Shown here: piece after piece, positions 15,701 to 16,236 of the stretch
Layout: each line of letters starts with the position of its first letter
Position numbering within the stretch: the first letter of the stretch is position 1
Assembly: GCA_945903675.1 (NCBI GenBank)
Contig: CAMDOP010000037.1
Span: 1-16,236 of the forward strand
Source of the DNA: Crenothrix polyspora
Lineage (GTDB): Bacteria; Pseudomonadota; Gammaproteobacteria; Methylococcales; Methylomonadaceae
DNA length: 16,236 nucleotides
Direction: 5' to 3'
Made by a program: the position numbers and the translations under genes
The notes under the pieces: generated by a model
What the model saw: only the letters and a program-made list of their open reading frames with translations
The model's database searches: none
Told to the model about the DNA's origin: nothing

Positions 15701-16198
15701 CAGCAATTCACTTTCTTGTTTATTTTGCTGCTCGTCTAAATTGCTGACTTTACCTTTTTCAATAATTAAGCGTTGATCTAATTCTTCTGTGGGTATCCGA
15801 TTAAAGTCTTCAGGTTTTTGTTTAGCGATCTTAGCCGTTATTTGCTCAATATCTTTTAGGCGTTTTTTGGTGTACTCAGGCGCTTGCTTGATAGCTAAAT
15901 TAAAATCATTGGTACGCGCAGTATAATCAGCGCTATTACTTAAGTTATCTAGCGCTGTTTGATAGACCGACAATAGCTTAGATTTTAAGGCCTCATCCAA
16001 ACCTTGCCGGCTATTGATGGCTTCTATTTTTGTTTGTAGCCCTTCTTTATTAAGCTCAAAGGTAGCGTTCTTGCTGATAGCATCTGGCTTTTGGGTTTTA
16101 GCCCAAGCAGTAGAACTGCCTAGTAAAAACGAAAATAAAAATAATACCAATAAGGCGCTGAAACTAGTGCGAACTATAGAATGATCAGTTGATTTCAT
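12776..16198 (-). CDS. Large MscS-family mechanosensitive channel (MscK/MscM type)
   Basis: A 1140-residue protein with the layout of E. coli MscK and MscM (YjeP). It has a signal peptide (hydrophobic LLVLFLFSFLLG, likely cleavage after AWA near residue 33), then a long periplasmic domain to about residue 500, rich in coiled-coil-like Leu/Gln/Glu segments. Many membrane helices run from about 520 to 960, and a C-terminal MscS domain holds the pore helix and beta domain (GLGFGLQEIFANLVSG, ERPIRVSDTVTIGDITGTV, VVPNKTFITSQLVNWSLSD). Such channels open under membrane tension and release solutes after osmotic downshift. The C-terminus mixes MscK-like and MscM-like motifs, so no symbol is given. 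The ATG at 16198 has only a weak GAG 7 bp upstream; the promoter would lie beyond the 38 bases left in the window. It is intact and ends 689 bp before purM. Confidence 0.93.
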   Translation of the reverse strand: MKSTDHSIVRTSFSALLVLFLFSFLLGSSTAWAKTQKPDAISKNATFELNKEGLQTKIEAINSRQGLDEALKSKLLSVYQTALDNLSNSADYTARTNDFNLAIKQAPEYTKKRLKDIEQITAKIAKQKPEDFNRIPTEELDQRLIIEKGKVSNLDEQQNKQESELLLQQSRPQLIRTETVIARQDIESSQKKLTLPADRASTTLETEARLAYLKTLIEARTAELKMLDIEAISNPSRVELLKAELRLLELQKNALIPVITTIDNLLTERRQQAAQTMENALSQAESELAGKHTLIQDYTRENIQYSRDLQAIATKIDSYTEQKAKLDLLASDLDSDFKNAEKKISLAGLSPALGKILREQRRNITSQDQFKLQSEAIQEETAGTSLEQFKIEDQLKQLSDIDAKLKDIMEQQVDYQMPPDQRMMIQAELRVLLNSQDDLLNKLSVDYTTYLRILGDFDFARQQMAVIANKFALYLDENLLWVKSSDPINIHYIASLFHSTQWLLSPVNWMSLIKDTYRMVRESPFLIAFGILSFVLVMLYEKQAKKQLAAITIKTRKLSTDRFNYTLQALAYTLVLVLPIPLLSYYLGWFLSGSLHISDFSKAMGEGLQSSAAPLIFLQFFYHLFSEQGLARSHFQWQKSTVTLLRKQFSWMRFIAIPAVFIMTSTQASHFSVHSDSIGRLALILLLLAIAVFFAVLLKPSRGILADAMSQKPEGKLNQLRYVWYPTIIGLPLVIIGFAAAGYYLSAVELQQKFIISLRLVFLAIIIHALVFRWLNLINRQLALKNAQNKRKAALLAQKHHSAGSDEPLVLVDEQLVDIPKINAQTIRLLNVFIALSLTIGFWMIWKNILPAFSFLEHIELWQHKVNIDNQESYQAITLINLLLAGLYLFITVVSVRNFPGLMELLLFRRIAIEAGGRYAVNQLAKYVLITIGFISVANELGGSWSQVQWLVAALSVGLGFGLQEIFANLVSGIILLFERPIRVSDTVTIGDITGTVSRIQMRATTLIDADQKEHVVPNKTFITSQLVNWSLSDAITRVVIPVGIAYGSDVDLAHKVMLDTVMSMPMVLADPEPCVLMVGFGDNALDFSIRVFVSEVINRMPVTHEVYRRLEIALREHKIEIPFPQRDIHIRSSAIDVNI

Positions 16199-16236
16199 GG
16201 GAACTCGATAGGCTGGGGGATACGTGATTAAACAAA

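Overview
The window (about 45-50% GC by eye) looks like a chromosomal segment of a gammaproteobacterium. PurM and a very large MscS/MscK-type channel carry gammaproteobacterial-type sequence, and the non-coding parts are full of dispersed palindromic repeats. The style of those repeats, together with a DAB inorganic-carbon cluster, fits a methanotroph (Methylococcales) or a sulfur-oxidising autotroph. That placement is inference; no taxonomic marker such as rRNA is present.

Layout. (1) Positions 1-398 are the leader of the main operon: one copy of a dispersed repeat at the left edge, a compact possibly structured stretch at about 160-226, and a weak promoter candidate. (2) Positions 399-9875 are five tightly packed plus-strand genes: an NuoM-like subunit, DabA (DUF2309), DabB (NuoL-like), and two more NuoM-like subunits. 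Junctions are 2 bp, a 1-bp TAATG overlap, 7 bp and an 8-bp overlap, so this is surely one translationally coupled operon. (3) Positions 9876-11042 hold no recognisable gene. They contain hairpins, nine 21-bp tandem units in an alternating 42-bp pattern closed by a perfect 13-bp hairpin, and an imperfect long inverted repeat. (4) purM lies on the minus strand, best started at a TTG (12086). (5) Positions 12087-12775 are a repeat mosaic, including a 52-bp sequence that is the reverse complement of the window's left edge with one mismatch. (6) A 1140-aa MscK/MscM-type mechanosensitive channel lies on the minus strand at the right edge.

How the genes work together. DabA carries all four residues of the beta-carbonic-anhydrase-like zinc site. 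In known DAB systems DabA pairs with one NuoL-like DabB and couples a cation gradient to one-way CO2 hydration, accumulating bicarbonate. Here the core pair sits inside a cluster with three further antiporter-like subunits, so the complex may have up to four Nuo/Mrp-type modules and no other complex I genes. This recalls the cyanobacterial CO2-hydrating NDH-1 modules (NdhD/NdhF plus CupA), but without the rest of complex I. One of the extra subunits (6755-8353) has lost or shifted four of the five canonical proton-path residues checked, suggesting a structural or altered-specificity module. The extended DAB cluster is the most interesting system in the window. PurM (purine synthesis) and the osmotic-protection channel appear to be unrelated housekeeping neighbours.
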